Positions 48,356 through 56,805 of a stretch of DNA of 64,000 bases are shown here, piece by piece; positions within the stretch are counted from its first letter, which is position 1, and every line of letters starts with the position of its first letter. This DNA comes from SZUA-430 sp040381215 (GTDB taxonomy: Bacteria; Pseudomonadota; Alphaproteobacteria; Micropepsales; Micropepsaceae): positions 1 through 64,000 of the forward strand of contig JBEIHO010000001.1 in assembly GCA_040381215.1 (NCBI GenBank). Direction: 5' to 3'. The position numbers were made by a program, and so were the translations under genes. Below the pieces are notes generated by a model, which was not told the DNA's origin, searched no databases, and saw only the letters and a program-made list of their open reading frames with translations.

Positions 48356-48517
48356 TTGGCCTCAAGGGCTTGGACCGCGCGCCTCAAATACGGTTAACAG
48401 CGCGTTGACGATCACGCCGAGCCCCCGATCCTCGCAGTAAAAACCCGGAGGAAAGAGGGAGAAAAAAGAGAGTTATCAGCGGGTTACAGAGAAAAAGTAA
48501 GACGGGATCTTAAAAAA

Positions 48518-49576
48518 TCAGGCCTTCGCCCCGGCAATCCCAGCCATCCGGGCGTCCAGCGGCCAACGCGCCCGCGCAGGCGCATCGAGCCCATCCCGCA
48601 ACCCAGCCTCGAGGCGCTCAATGCCCGCCCAGGCGACCATCGCAGCGTTGTCGGTGCACACGGCCGCCGGCGGCACGACCAGCCTGACGGAATACGAAGC
48701 CGCCAATTCTTGCAGCGCCCGGCTCAGTGCCCCATTGGCCGCAACCCCGCCCGCCACAACAAGCGAACGCACACCCGCCTGCCGCACCTCTTTGCCGGAG
48801 AGGGCAGCCCGCGTTCTGTCAATCAGGGCCGCCACCGCCGCAGCCTGAAAACTCGCCGCCAGGTCTGCAACAGCCTCGTCCGTCAACTCCGTGACCTCGA
48901 CATGACGGCGCACGGCTGACTTCAGCCCTGAAAACGAAAAGTCGTAACCGTCGGTTCCAGCCATGGGTCGCGGCAGCTTGAAACGGAGCGGGTCCCCCGT
49001 GCGCGCCGCCCGCTCGACGGCCGGCCCCCCGGGAAAACCAAGCCCCAGCATCTTGGCTGCCTTGTCAAAAGCCTCGCCAACCGCATCGTCGATCGTCGTG
49101 CCGAGCCTTTGAAACTGACCTACACCACGGCAGATCAGCAACTGGCAGTGCCCCCCGGAAACCAGGAGCAGCAGGTAGGGATAGGCAACACCCTCCACGA
49201 GCCGCGCCGTGAGAGCATGCGCCTCGAGGTGGTTCAACGCTACGAGGGGTTTCCCGCTGGCAAGCGCCATTGCCTTTGCAAGGGTAAGCCCCACGGCGAC
49301 GCCACCGACCAGGCCGGGCCCGGACGTCACCGCGATGCCGTCAAGCCCATCAAGCCCGCAACCAGCCTCTCGAAGCGCCTGCTCAACCACGGAATCGATG
49401 AGGTCCGCATGCGCCCGCGCCGCGATCTCAGGCACGACCCCGCCATAGGGCCGGTGCGCGTCGAACTGACTGGCGATGACATTCGACAGGATCCGGCCAG
49501 GACCAGGGGCCTGCCCAACAACCACGGAGGCGGCTGTTTCGTCGCAGCTGGTTTCAATGCCAAGCACCGTCAGCAC
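48518..49576 (-). CDS. tsaD: tRNA N6-adenosine threonylcarbamoyltransferase TsaD
   Basis: 352 residues, ASKHA fold. LGIETSCDETAASVV at the start, metal ligands in LNHLEAHALTARL (HxxxH, near 115), LLLLVSGGHCQLL near 135 and LVVAGGVAANGALSRAL near 270. It transfers threonylcarbamoyl to A37 of ANN-decoding tRNAs together with TsaB encoded at 6935. Divergent from hemC, the usual arrangement in alphaproteobacteria. Confidence 0.97.
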   Translation of the reverse strand: MLTVLGIETSCDETAASVVVGQAPGPGRILSNVIASQFDAHRPYGGVVPEIAARAHADLIDSVVEQALREAGCGLDGLDGIAVTSGPGLVGGVAVGLTLAKAMALASGKPLVALNHLEAHALTARLVEGVAYPYLLLLVSGGHCQLLICRGVGQFQRLGTTIDDAVGEAFDKAAKMLGLGFPGGPAVERAARTGDPLRFKLPRPMAGTDGYDFSFSGLKSAVRRHVEVTELTDEAVADLAASFQAAAVAALIDRTRAALSGKEVRQAGVRSLVVAGGVAANGALSRALQELAASYSVRLVVPPAAVCTDNAAMVAWAGIERLEAGLRDGLDAPARARWPLDARMAGIAGAKA

Positions 49577-49590
49577 GAAGGTTCAACCCA

Positions 49591-49680
49591 TTCCACGCGT
49601 TGGAAAATATGGCGAAGCCCGACAATCATCTATAGCTTGCGCCCGACCCGGCCACCTCTATCACTTGATCTTCCACGCGT
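49591..49680. repeat. 10-bp direct repeat in the tsaD-hemC promoter region
   Basis: TTCCACGCGT occurs at 49591-49600 and again at 49671-49680, 80 bases apart, the second one running into the hemC start codon. Could be a shared regulator site or coincidence. Confidence 0.35.
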
Positions 49681-50623
49681 GCAAACACCCATTCGCATCG
49701 GAACCCGCGGCTCACCGCTCGCGCTGGCCCAGACCAGGCTGGTGATGGCGGCCATCATGCGCCAGCAGGGCTGGACGCAGCAGGACGCAGACGCGCGCAT
49801 GCAGGTCGTGACCATCAAGACCAGTGGCGACCGCATCCAGGACAGGCCGCTCGCCGACGTCGGAGGCAAGGGCTTGTTCGCCAAGGAACTCGAGGAAGCC
49901 CTGCTGCGCAACGAGATCGATTGCGCCGTGCACTCCCTCAAGGACATGCCAACCCTGTTGCCCGAGGGCCTTGTCCTCGACTGCATTCTTCCGCGCGAGG
50001 ACCCGCGGGATGCGCTTGTCTGCAACATCGCCGATACAATCGACGCCCTGCCCCGTGCGGCACGCTTTGCAACCGGTTCGGTCAGGCGTCAGGCGCAAGT
50101 ACTCAACCGGCGCCCCGACCTTGAAATGCTGCCGCTGCGCGGCAATGTCGATACGAGGCTCTCGAAGGTAACCGGCGGTGATGTGGATGCCACGTTGCTG
50201 GCCATCGCGGGCCTGAACCGGCTCGGCAAGACCGGCAGCGCCATTCACCTCTTGCCGACAGAAATATTCCTGCCCGCCGTCGCCCAGGGCGCCATTGGCA
50301 TCGAGACGAGAAGCAGCAACGCCTACCTGCGCGACATCCTCGAGCACATCAACGACGCCGAAGCCCGCCTCGCCGTCTCCCTCGAGCGCGCGTTTCTGAC
50401 CGTGCTCGATGGCTCCTGCAAGACACCCATTGCAGGCTATGCACGCCGAACCCGGGACGGCCAGATGCTCTTCCAGGGTTGCGCCCTCTCGCCCGACGGC
50501 AGCAAGCGCTTCGACGTCAGTCGAACCAGCCGCGTTGACAGCACGGCCCACGCACTCGCCATCGGACAGTCAGCGGGCGAAGAACTGCTTGCAGCCGCAG
50601 GCAGGTCGTTCTTCCAGGTCTGA
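49679..50623 (+). CDS. hemC: porphobilinogen deaminase (hydroxymethylbilane synthase)
   Basis: 314 residues from a GTG. Begins IRIGTRGSPLALAQTRLVM, has DRPLADVGGKGLFAKELE, HSLKDMPTLLPEGL (Asp catalytic) and the dipyrromethane-cofactor cysteine in LDGSCKTPIAGYA near 242. The open frame extends upstream into tsaD antisense, but the family starts here. First gene of hemC-hemD-mitofilin-hemY. Confidence 0.96.
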   Translation: MQTPIRIGTRGSPLALAQTRLVMAAIMRQQGWTQQDADARMQVVTIKTSGDRIQDRPLADVGGKGLFAKELEEALLRNEIDCAVHSLKDMPTLLPEGLVLDCILPREDPRDALVCNIADTIDALPRAARFATGSVRRQAQVLNRRPDLEMLPLRGNVDTRLSKVTGGDVDATLLAIAGLNRLGKTGSAIHLLPTEIFLPAVAQGAIGIETRSSNAYLRDILEHINDAEARLAVSLERAFLTVLDGSCKTPIAGYARRTRDGQMLFQGCALSPDGSKRFDVSRTSRVDSTAHALAIGQSAGEELLAAAGRSFFQV

Positions 50624-50626
50624 CCG

Positions 50627-51337
50627 ATGCGGGTGCTGCTGACACGCCCGTTGCAGGCCGCCATCGAGACCGCAGGAAACCTTGAACAGCGGGGCTGTCA
50701 GGCGCTGCTGGAGCCTCTCCTTCAGATCATCCTCGAACCCGGCCCGCCGGTCGATGTCAGCAACTTCGCCCTGCTGATCCTCACCAGCGCCAATGGTGCA
50801 GACGCAGCAGCGGCGCGCCTGGCTGACCGTCTGATCCCCGTACTCGCCGTAGGCCCCGCCACGGCAAGCGCCGCCCGCAGCCACGGCTTCCCCAATGTCC
50901 ATGAAGCCGACGGCAATGGCGTTCAGGGGATCATCACCAGCCTGTCACGCATGAGCCTGCCAAAGACGCGCCCCCTGCTGCACATCTCCGGAGCGCAAGT
51001 CGCAGGCGACCTGCAGGCAGAGGCCGAGAAGCGCGGGTTCACGCTCGAACGGATGAAACTCTACCGTGCCCACGCCGCAACCGAACTTTCGGCCGCGGCA
51101 GTAGAGGGGCTGAAGGAACGCCGCTTCGATGCCGTGATGCTCTTCTCGCCACGCACCGCCGCGATCTTCGAGAGCCTGGTCGCGAAAGCCGCACTTCAGG
51201 ACACCCTCACCGGAACATGCGCCTGTGTGATCAGTGAAAACGCGGCCAAGCCACTGGAATCACTTAACTTCCGTAAGGTTTTGGTGGCAAAAGAACCCAC
51301 CACCCAGGCCATGTTGGACTTGCTGGACGAACTGTGA
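50627..51337 (+). CDS. hemD: uroporphyrinogen-III synthase
   Basis: 236 residues, two alternating Rossmann-like lobes. RVLLTRPLQAAIETAGNLE at the start, LILTSANGADAAAARL near 45, LLHISGAQVAGDLQAEAEKR near 120 and AVMLFSPRTAAIFESLV near 165 are family features. It cyclises hydroxymethylbilane. Three bases after hemC, so co-transcribed. Confidence 0.92.
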   Translation: MRVLLTRPLQAAIETAGNLEQRGCQALLEPLLQIILEPGPPVDVSNFALLILTSANGADAAAARLADRLIPVLAVGPATASAARSHGFPNVHEADGNGVQGIITSLSRMSLPKTRPLLHISGAQVAGDLQAEAEKRGFTLERMKLYRAHAATELSAAAVEGLKERRFDAVMLFSPRTAAIFESLVAKAALQDTLTGTCACVISENAAKPLESLNFRKVLVAKEPTTQAMLDLLDEL

Positions 51338-51423
51338 CGGCACGGACAGGGCATTTGGCCACTGCTACGGCTTAGCGGAATGTTGCATATCAGGGAGCGG
51401 ATCTTCCGAGTGGGGTTGAAACC

Positions 51424-52581
51424 ATGAACCAGTTGCAGTTGCCGCCGGGTACGGATGCCACCATGCCAAGGACCGAACGGCGCCAGCGCCATGGACTGAT
51501 CGAGGACTGGCGTGATGCGCTGGGCATCGTGCTGCTTCTCTTTGTGGCCGCGTTCCTCGGCGCAGTCCTCTCGCGCTTCTGGCCCGAAACGGAAGTGCGC
51601 GGCGAAACCGAATTCGCTGACATGGAGACCCGCCTGTCGGCCATTGAAGGCAAACTGGCGAACCTGTCGCAATCACGGGACATGACCGCAGCGCGAACCC
51701 GCATCGACACGTTGGAAAAACGCCTGTCGACCGTGGAGGCGAGCTTCGCCGCCTTGGGCGAGCCAGCATCAGCCGACAAAACCGCCCCCGCCCTGCAAGG
51801 CCCGCAGGCCACCGCAGCCGCCACGCTTCTGGCAACAGCAAAACGGGTCGAGGCCATGGCGCAGCGACTGACCGAACTGGAGACCCGCACCGCCTCCTTG
51901 CCCGAGGATCTGGCCAAGACCAAGGCAACCCTCGAAACACTCGCAGCCGGTTCCACGGGCGTCCAGACCAGCCTGAACGAGCTGTCCACGCGAATGAACA
52001 AGCTCGAGGCCTCGGACATTCTTGACCTCGCCCGGCGGGCATCCGTGGCCTCTGCCGTTGCCAACCTCACGCGGGCGGCACAGGGATCATCGCCCTTCCG
52101 CACCGAGTACGACGTGGTGGCGGGATTGCTGCCGGGCAACAACAATCTCCTGAAGATCCAGCGCCATGCGGCAACGGGCCTTCCCACGACGGGCACGCTC
52201 ATATCGACATTCGGCAACACGGCCACCGCCGCCCTCGCGGCCGAGCGCAACGGCAAGGGCTCCGACGGCATGTCGCGCCTCTGGAGCAATGTCTCGGGTC
52301 TCGTGACCTGGCGATCAACATCGGAAACCGCGGGATCATCGACCGAGAGCAGATTGGCGCGGGCCGAAATCAGGTTGAAGGCTGGCGACCTCGCCGCTGC
52401 CGTCAAGGAGCTCTCGGCGATCCGCGGCAGCGCCGCCCGCACCCTGAGCACCTGGCTGCAGAAGGCGCAGGCGCGTGTCAGCGTCGAGGCAACCCTGGCC
52501 GAGCTGAACACACAGGCCATCGACGCCATCCAGTCCGGGCAGGCAGGCGAAACGCCCCCCACGCAAACCCCGGCACCATGA
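51424..52581 (+). CDS. alphaproteobacterial mitofilin-like (Mic60 homologue) membrane protein
   Basis: 385 residues. One N-terminal helix (ALGIVLLLFVAAFLGAVLS, about 36-54), a long coiled coil (about 60-200, many ExRLxxLE-type heptads) and a C-terminal mitofilin-like domain (YDVVAGLLPGNNNLL; ARAEIRLKAGDLAAAVKEL). Bacterial homologues of the mitochondrial cristae protein Mic60 are known to sit between hemD and hemY. Probable role: membrane shaping and heme-enzyme complex organisation. Confidence 0.85.
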   Translation: MNQLQLPPGTDATMPRTERRQRHGLIEDWRDALGIVLLLFVAAFLGAVLSRFWPETEVRGETEFADMETRLSAIEGKLANLSQSRDMTAARTRIDTLEKRLSTVEASFAALGEPASADKTAPALQGPQATAAATLLATAKRVEAMAQRLTELETRTASLPEDLAKTKATLETLAAGSTGVQTSLNELSTRMNKLEASDILDLARRASVASAVANLTRAAQGSSPFRTEYDVVAGLLPGNNNLLKIQRHAATGLPTTGTLISTFGNTATAALAAERNGKGSDGMSRLWSNVSGLVTWRSTSETAGSSTESRLARAEIRLKAGDLAAAVKELSAIRGSAARTLSTWLQKAQARVSVEATLAELNTQAIDAIQSGQAGETPPTQTPAP

Positions 52582-52594
52582 GGGCCATCCCGAG

Positions 52595-54157
52595 ATGATG
52601 CGCGCAATCTGGTTGTTCCTCCTGATCGCACTGATCGCAGCTGGCGCAAGCCAGATCGCAGACATTCCGGGCACGGTGACCGTAACCAGGCCCGATCAGG
52701 AACTACGGCTTTCGATACCGGTCGCCATTGCGGCCGTGATCGTCCTGTCGATCGCAACCATTCTTGCCTACCGCCTCATCACCGCCTTTGTCGACGCGCC
52801 CGCCGAATTCTTCAGGTGGCGCGCCATGGGGCGGCAGGCCCGCGGTCAGGCCGCCGTTACGAAAGGTCTTGTTGCAGTGGCCGCCGGCGATGACGAGGAG
52901 GCCCGCAAACAGACGCGCAAGGCCCTGTCACTTGTCGGAGAGCCTCCCCTCGCGCTTCTGCTGGCCGCACAAGCAGCCCAGATGGAGGGAGACGACGAAG
53001 CCGCCCAGCGCTACTTCACCCAGATGCTCCAGTCCAAGGAAACCGAATTCCTGGGGCTTCGCGGCTTGTACATGTCGGCCCTGCGCAGGCAGGACACGAG
53101 CCAGGCTCTCCTGATCGCCGAACGCGCCCGCCTCCTGCGGCCCAAGACACGCTGGGCATTGACCGCACTCTTCGAGCTCAACGTCGCCCAGCGCCGGTGG
53201 ACCGAGGCTTCTGCCGCCATCGACATGCAGGTCAAGGCACGTCAGCTCGATCCGGCCATCGCCAAGCGGCGCAAGGCCGTGCTGGCGACAGCTGCCGCGC
53301 ACGCAGCGCGCGCCAACGGCGAAGGCGAGGCCGCCGCACGCCTCGCTGAAGACGCGTTGGGGCTGGTTCCCGGCTTCGGCCCGGCCGCAATCATTGCTGC
53401 CGAAAGTGCCGCCGCCCAAGGCAAGCTGTGGCGAGCGGCAAGTCTCGTTGAAGCAGCATGGTCGCGGGGTCCCCACCCGGATCTCGCCAGGGCCTACGCC
53501 ACCATGCGCGCAGAAGAGCCATCTCAAGCCAGGGCGAAGCGACTGGCCGGCCTTGCCGCCATGAACCCGCATCATCCTGAAAGCCGGATCCTTGCCGCTG
53601 CAGCCTCGATGTCCCAGGGACGCTTCCAGGAAGCAAGCGAGCACATCAGGCCCCTCGCCGACCACACCCCGACGGTACGCGTGTGCATGATGATGTCCGA
53701 GATCGAGCGCGGACTGGGCGGTGACAGCATGCTGGCGCGCGACTGGGCGACCCGGGCACTCAAGGCCCCGCATGACGCCACCTACGCCTGTGACGCCTGC
53801 CTGAGGACCCAGAACGAATGGTCGCCGACCTGTAATGCCTGCGGCGCGTTTGACACGCTGACGTGGCAAAGCGGCGCCACGGAACACGAGGCAAGACCGC
53901 CATCGGACAGCATAACGGCCTACGCAACCGTGGTGGGCAGCGCAGCCCCGCTCTACCGGCACACGGTTAAGCCCCAGCCGGGTCAGCCTGGCCCTGCCCG
54001 CGACAACGGGCACCCGCAAGGGGAATATTCTCCCAATGCGCGCGACGATGCTATGATGGGCCCACCGCCCCGGGCACCCGATGACCCCGGCCCGGAGGCC
54101 GAGGATTTCACCCTTGGCGGCGGCGACAGGAAGCGAAAGAGACTGAGACTATGGTAG
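52595..54157 (+). CDS. hemY: HemY-type heme biosynthesis-associated TPR protein
   Basis: 520 residues. Two N-terminal helices (IWLFLLIALIAAGASQIADI and a second near 48-66) form the HemY_N domain, then TPR-like helices to about 390. The C-terminus has paired CxxC (CDACLRTQNEWSPTCNAC), a zinc-ribbon typical of alphaproteobacterial HemY. It is not the protoporphyrinogen oxidase of the same name. The ATG at 52595 or the next codon may start it. Overlaps the hydrolase gene by 7 bases. Confidence 0.92.
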   Translation: MMRAIWLFLLIALIAAGASQIADIPGTVTVTRPDQELRLSIPVAIAAVIVLSIATILAYRLITAFVDAPAEFFRWRAMGRQARGQAAVTKGLVAVAAGDDEEARKQTRKALSLVGEPPLALLLAAQAAQMEGDDEAAQRYFTQMLQSKETEFLGLRGLYMSALRRQDTSQALLIAERARLLRPKTRWALTALFELNVAQRRWTEASAAIDMQVKARQLDPAIAKRRKAVLATAAAHAARANGEGEAAARLAEDALGLVPGFGPAAIIAAESAAAQGKLWRAASLVEAAWSRGPHPDLARAYATMRAEEPSQARAKRLAGLAAMNPHHPESRILAAAASMSQGRFQEASEHIRPLADHTPTVRVCMMMSEIERGLGGDSMLARDWATRALKAPHDATYACDACLRTQNEWSPTCNACGAFDTLTWQSGATEHEARPPSDSITAYATVVGSAAPLYRHTVKPQPGQPGPARDNGHPQGEYSPNARDDAMMGPPPRAPDDPGPEAEDFTLGGGDRKRKRLRLW

Positions 54158-55131
54158 GACGTATCTTCCGCGGAACGCTGGTCGTTCTTGCATTGCTGAT
54201 CTTTGCAGCGATCGGCTTGGTGGTGTTCCTGTCCGACCCGGACGTGAGGGATATCGAAGCCCGCGAGAAATACGGCAAGCCCCCGTCTCAGTTTGTCACG
54301 TTGCCCTCCGGCGCAACGGTTCACTATCGCGACCAGGGGCAGCGCAATGGACCAGCGCTGGTTCTTTTGCATGGCTCCAACGCATCGCTTCACACCTGGG
54401 AGCCATGGGTTTCCCAGATCGGCGACCAGTTCCGCATGGTCAGCATCGACCTCCCGGGTCACGGCCTGACCGGGCCGGTGCCGGGAGACGACTACAGCCA
54501 GGAAGCCATGACGCAGTTCGTGAACGAATTCACGAGCGTCATGAACATCGAGCGCTTTGCACTGGCGGGCAATTCCATGGGTGGAGCCGTTGCAGCCCGT
54601 TTTGCGCTTCGCCACCCCGAGCGACTGACGGCGCTTGTCCTTGTCAATGCGGCTGGCCTCCCGTCGAAGACGCCCCGGGACCCGGGACTGGGCTTCGTGA
54701 TCGCGCGTACCCCCGTGATCCAGAACGTGATGCTCTACGTCTCACCGCGCGGCCTGTTCGAAGACGGACTGAAGAAAGCATTTTCCAGCGACGCCCTCGT
54801 CACGCCTGAAATGATCGACAGGTACTGGATCCTCAACCGCAAGGCAGGAAACCGCGCGGCATCGCTGAAACGGTTCCAGACGCCCTTTGACACGTTCGTC
54901 CAGGACAACGTCGCAAGCATCACGACGCCGACATTGATCCTCTGGGGCGACCAGGACACCTTGACCCCGCCCGACATAGGCCAGTCCTACAACGAGGCGA
55001 TCAAGGGATCGAAGCGTGTGGTGTTCCGCAACACAGGCCACGCCCCCATGGAAGAGGTCCCCGAGCAGAGCGCCCGCGTGGTCCGCGAGTTTCTGTCTCC
55101 CGCCCCTATCGGTTTGCCACCCGCGCAATGA
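54151..55131 (+). CDS. alpha/beta-hydrolase fold protein
   Basis: 326 residues. An N-terminal helix (GTLVVLALLIFAAIGLVVFL) anchors it to the membrane. The catalytic triad is Ser in LAGNSMGGAVAA (about 150), Asp in LILWGDQDTLTPP and His in NTGHAPMEEVPE, with an oxyanion HGSN motif. Substrate unknown. It overlaps hemY and, tail-to-tail, the M28 peptidase by 26 bases. Confidence 0.88.
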   Translation: MVGRIFRGTLVVLALLIFAAIGLVVFLSDPDVRDIEAREKYGKPPSQFVTLPSGATVHYRDQGQRNGPALVLLHGSNASLHTWEPWVSQIGDQFRMVSIDLPGHGLTGPVPGDDYSQEAMTQFVNEFTSVMNIERFALAGNSMGGAVAARFALRHPERLTALVLVNAAGLPSKTPRDPGLGFVIARTPVIQNVMLYVSPRGLFEDGLKKAFSSDALVTPEMIDRYWILNRKAGNRAASLKRFQTPFDTFVQDNVASITTPTLILWGDQDTLTPPDIGQSYNEAIKGSKRVVFRNTGHAPMEEVPEQSARVVREFLSPAPIGLPPAQ

Positions 55132-56446
55132 CGCGGGCGTAGGCCTCGACATTCAGTTCAAGGGCGGCGGGATCGATCTTGTCCAGCGTGTCATTGTCGG
55201 TGTGGTGCAGGTCGAAGTAGCCGCTGCCGTCCTGATCGACATCGATGATGGGAACGCCGGCCTTGTGCAGCGGCGCGATATCGACCCCACCCGAGGTCTC
55301 AAGCCGGCCCCGCTCGATCCCGAGCGGCGCAATGGCCGCATGGACCGTCTCATAGAACGGAAGATCCGCTGCAGGCACATTGGTATTGAACCGCCATGGA
55401 ACGCCTGCACCAAAATCCGCCTCGCCTGCCATGACGTGACGCTTGATCTCGTCAGGGCGTCGTAAGGCATAATCCTCGCCACCATGCCCGCCGAATTCCT
55501 CGGCGCCATAGAGCACGACCCGAATGGTTCGCTTCGGTTTGCGCGCCTCCCCTGCCGCGCGCACGGCGGACGCAAGGGCCATGGCCACACCCGCACCATC
55601 GTCGATGGCGCCGGTCCCCTTGTCCCACGAGTCCAGATGCGCGCTCATCAGGACGATTTCTTCCGGCTTCTCCGTACCCGGAATGTCGCCGATGACATTG
55701 CCCGACAACGCCTTGGGATGATGCGTGGTGCGAATATCCATGCGCACCGCAACCCGACCATTGGCCTTGAGCAACCGTTCCATCTGGTCCGCATCCGGAC
55801 CCGAGAGTGCTGCCGCCGGGACTTTCTTGACGGCCTCGTCGTAGCGCATGTTGCCGGTATGCGCGAAACGATGGCTGTCTGTACCGGCCGATCGGATCAG
55901 CAGGCCGACAGCCCCGCGCCGCGCCGCCTCGACGGCCCCGCGTGCACGTTTGCGCACGGCAGGCCCGTATCCTGAACCATCCCGCGCGCGCACCATGCGG
56001 TCATTGATGTAGACGATCTTGCCGCGATAACTGCCCTCCGGCGCCTTGAGCAGCGCGTCAAAGCTCTCCACCAGGACAACGTCGGCCTTGAGGCCTCCAC
56101 GCGGTGTAGAGACCGATCCGCCCAGCGTGGAAATCACCAGTTCCTGCTGCGATGGGGCAATCAACGTGACGGCCTCGTACTGCCGCTGCCAGCCGGGAAA
56201 AGTGAAAGTCTCCTCCTTCACGTTCTGGAACCCCAGCGCCTTCATCTTCGAAATCGCCCACGCCCGCGCCTCTGCCTCCTTCTCGGTCCCGGCAAGCCGC
56301 GCGCCGACCTCTGTTGTCAGCGAGGTAACAAGCTCTTGGCCAAGCCCGGGCCGCGCAGGAGGTTCCGCGGGCCCGCCGTCGCTGACGCAGGCCGAAAGCA
56401 GCAGGCTGGTCGCAAGAACGGGCAGAAGCCCCCTGGCAAATTGCAT
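55106..56446 (-). CDS. lipoprotein M28-family metallopeptidase
   Basis: 446 residues. A lipobox (LLLSACVSDG) ends the signal peptide near residue 19, which fixes the start at the ATG at 56446. The zinc ligands of the M28 family are in SAHLDSWDKGTGAIDDGAG (about 250), GAEEFGGHG, GEADFGAG and DLHHTDNDTLDK. Likely an envelope-anchored aminopeptidase or carboxypeptidase. Confidence 0.9.
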   Translation of the reverse strand: MQFARGLLPVLATSLLLSACVSDGGPAEPPARPGLGQELVTSLTTEVGARLAGTEKEAEARAWAISKMKALGFQNVKEETFTFPGWQRQYEAVTLIAPSQQELVISTLGGSVSTPRGGLKADVVLVESFDALLKAPEGSYRGKIVYINDRMVRARDGSGYGPAVRKRARGAVEAARRGAVGLLIRSAGTDSHRFAHTGNMRYDEAVKKVPAAALSGPDADQMERLLKANGRVAVRMDIRTTHHPKALSGNVIGDIPGTEKPEEIVLMSAHLDSWDKGTGAIDDGAGVAMALASAVRAAGEARKPKRTIRVVLYGAEEFGGHGGEDYALRRPDEIKRHVMAGEADFGAGVPWRFNTNVPAADLPFYETVHAAIAPLGIERGRLETSGGVDIAPLHKAGVPIIDVDQDGSGYFDLHHTDNDTLDKIDPAALELNVEAYARVIARVANR

Positions 56447-56658
56447 GACAAAGATCCCGTAAGAACACCGCGCGAAATGGCAGCTCCAAAGTCTCGCTGC
56501 AATCGCCCGCGGCGGCAACCCCGCTCCCGGGGAACCACGACCAACCCGAAAAATCCCGGTAATCCGGGTACGATTAAGTTAACACTACGACGAGAAACCG
56601 CATCCAGCTCTCAGCAGAACAAAGTGACGCGCAACGATTGGTTGGCAAATTTCTGCGA

Positions 56659-56687
56659 TTGCTTGCGCGAGGGCGGCCACGTATGTT
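56659..56687 (+). promoter_or_regulatory. promoter candidate for tRNA-Thr
   Basis: TTGCTT, 17 bases, TATGTT, with transcription expected near 56694, about 10 bases before the tRNA. Matches are 3 of 6 and 4 of 6. Confidence 0.4.
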
Positions 56688-56704
56688 CCGCGCCTCTTTG
56701 GTCA

Positions 56705-56780
56705 GCCGCCTTAGCTCAGCCGGTAGAGCATCGCATTCGTAATGCGGGGGTCAGGTGTTCGAGTCACCTAGGCGGCACCA
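56705..56780 (+). tRNA. tRNA-Thr(CGT)
   Basis: 76 bases with a full cloverleaf: acceptor GCCGCCT/AGGCGGC, D stem GCTC/GAGC, anticodon stem TCGCA/TGCGG, loop TTCGTAA with anticodon CGT at 56738-56740 (reads ACG), T stem AGGTG/CACCT with TTCGAGT loop. CCA is encoded. No integrase or flanking repeat marks it as an attachment site. Confidence 0.97.
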
Positions 56781-56805
56781 TCTCCCCTCATCTGCAATCC
56801 CGGCC

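Noticed and set aside
51390..52757. 455-codon open frame antisense to the mitofilin-like gene
   Set aside because: Ser/Arg/Val-rich shadow of a real coiled-coil gene that is in operon context.
56705..56780. tRNA-Thr as an attachment site for an integrated element
   Set aside because: No integrase, no repeat of the tRNA 3' end and ordinary genes on both sides.
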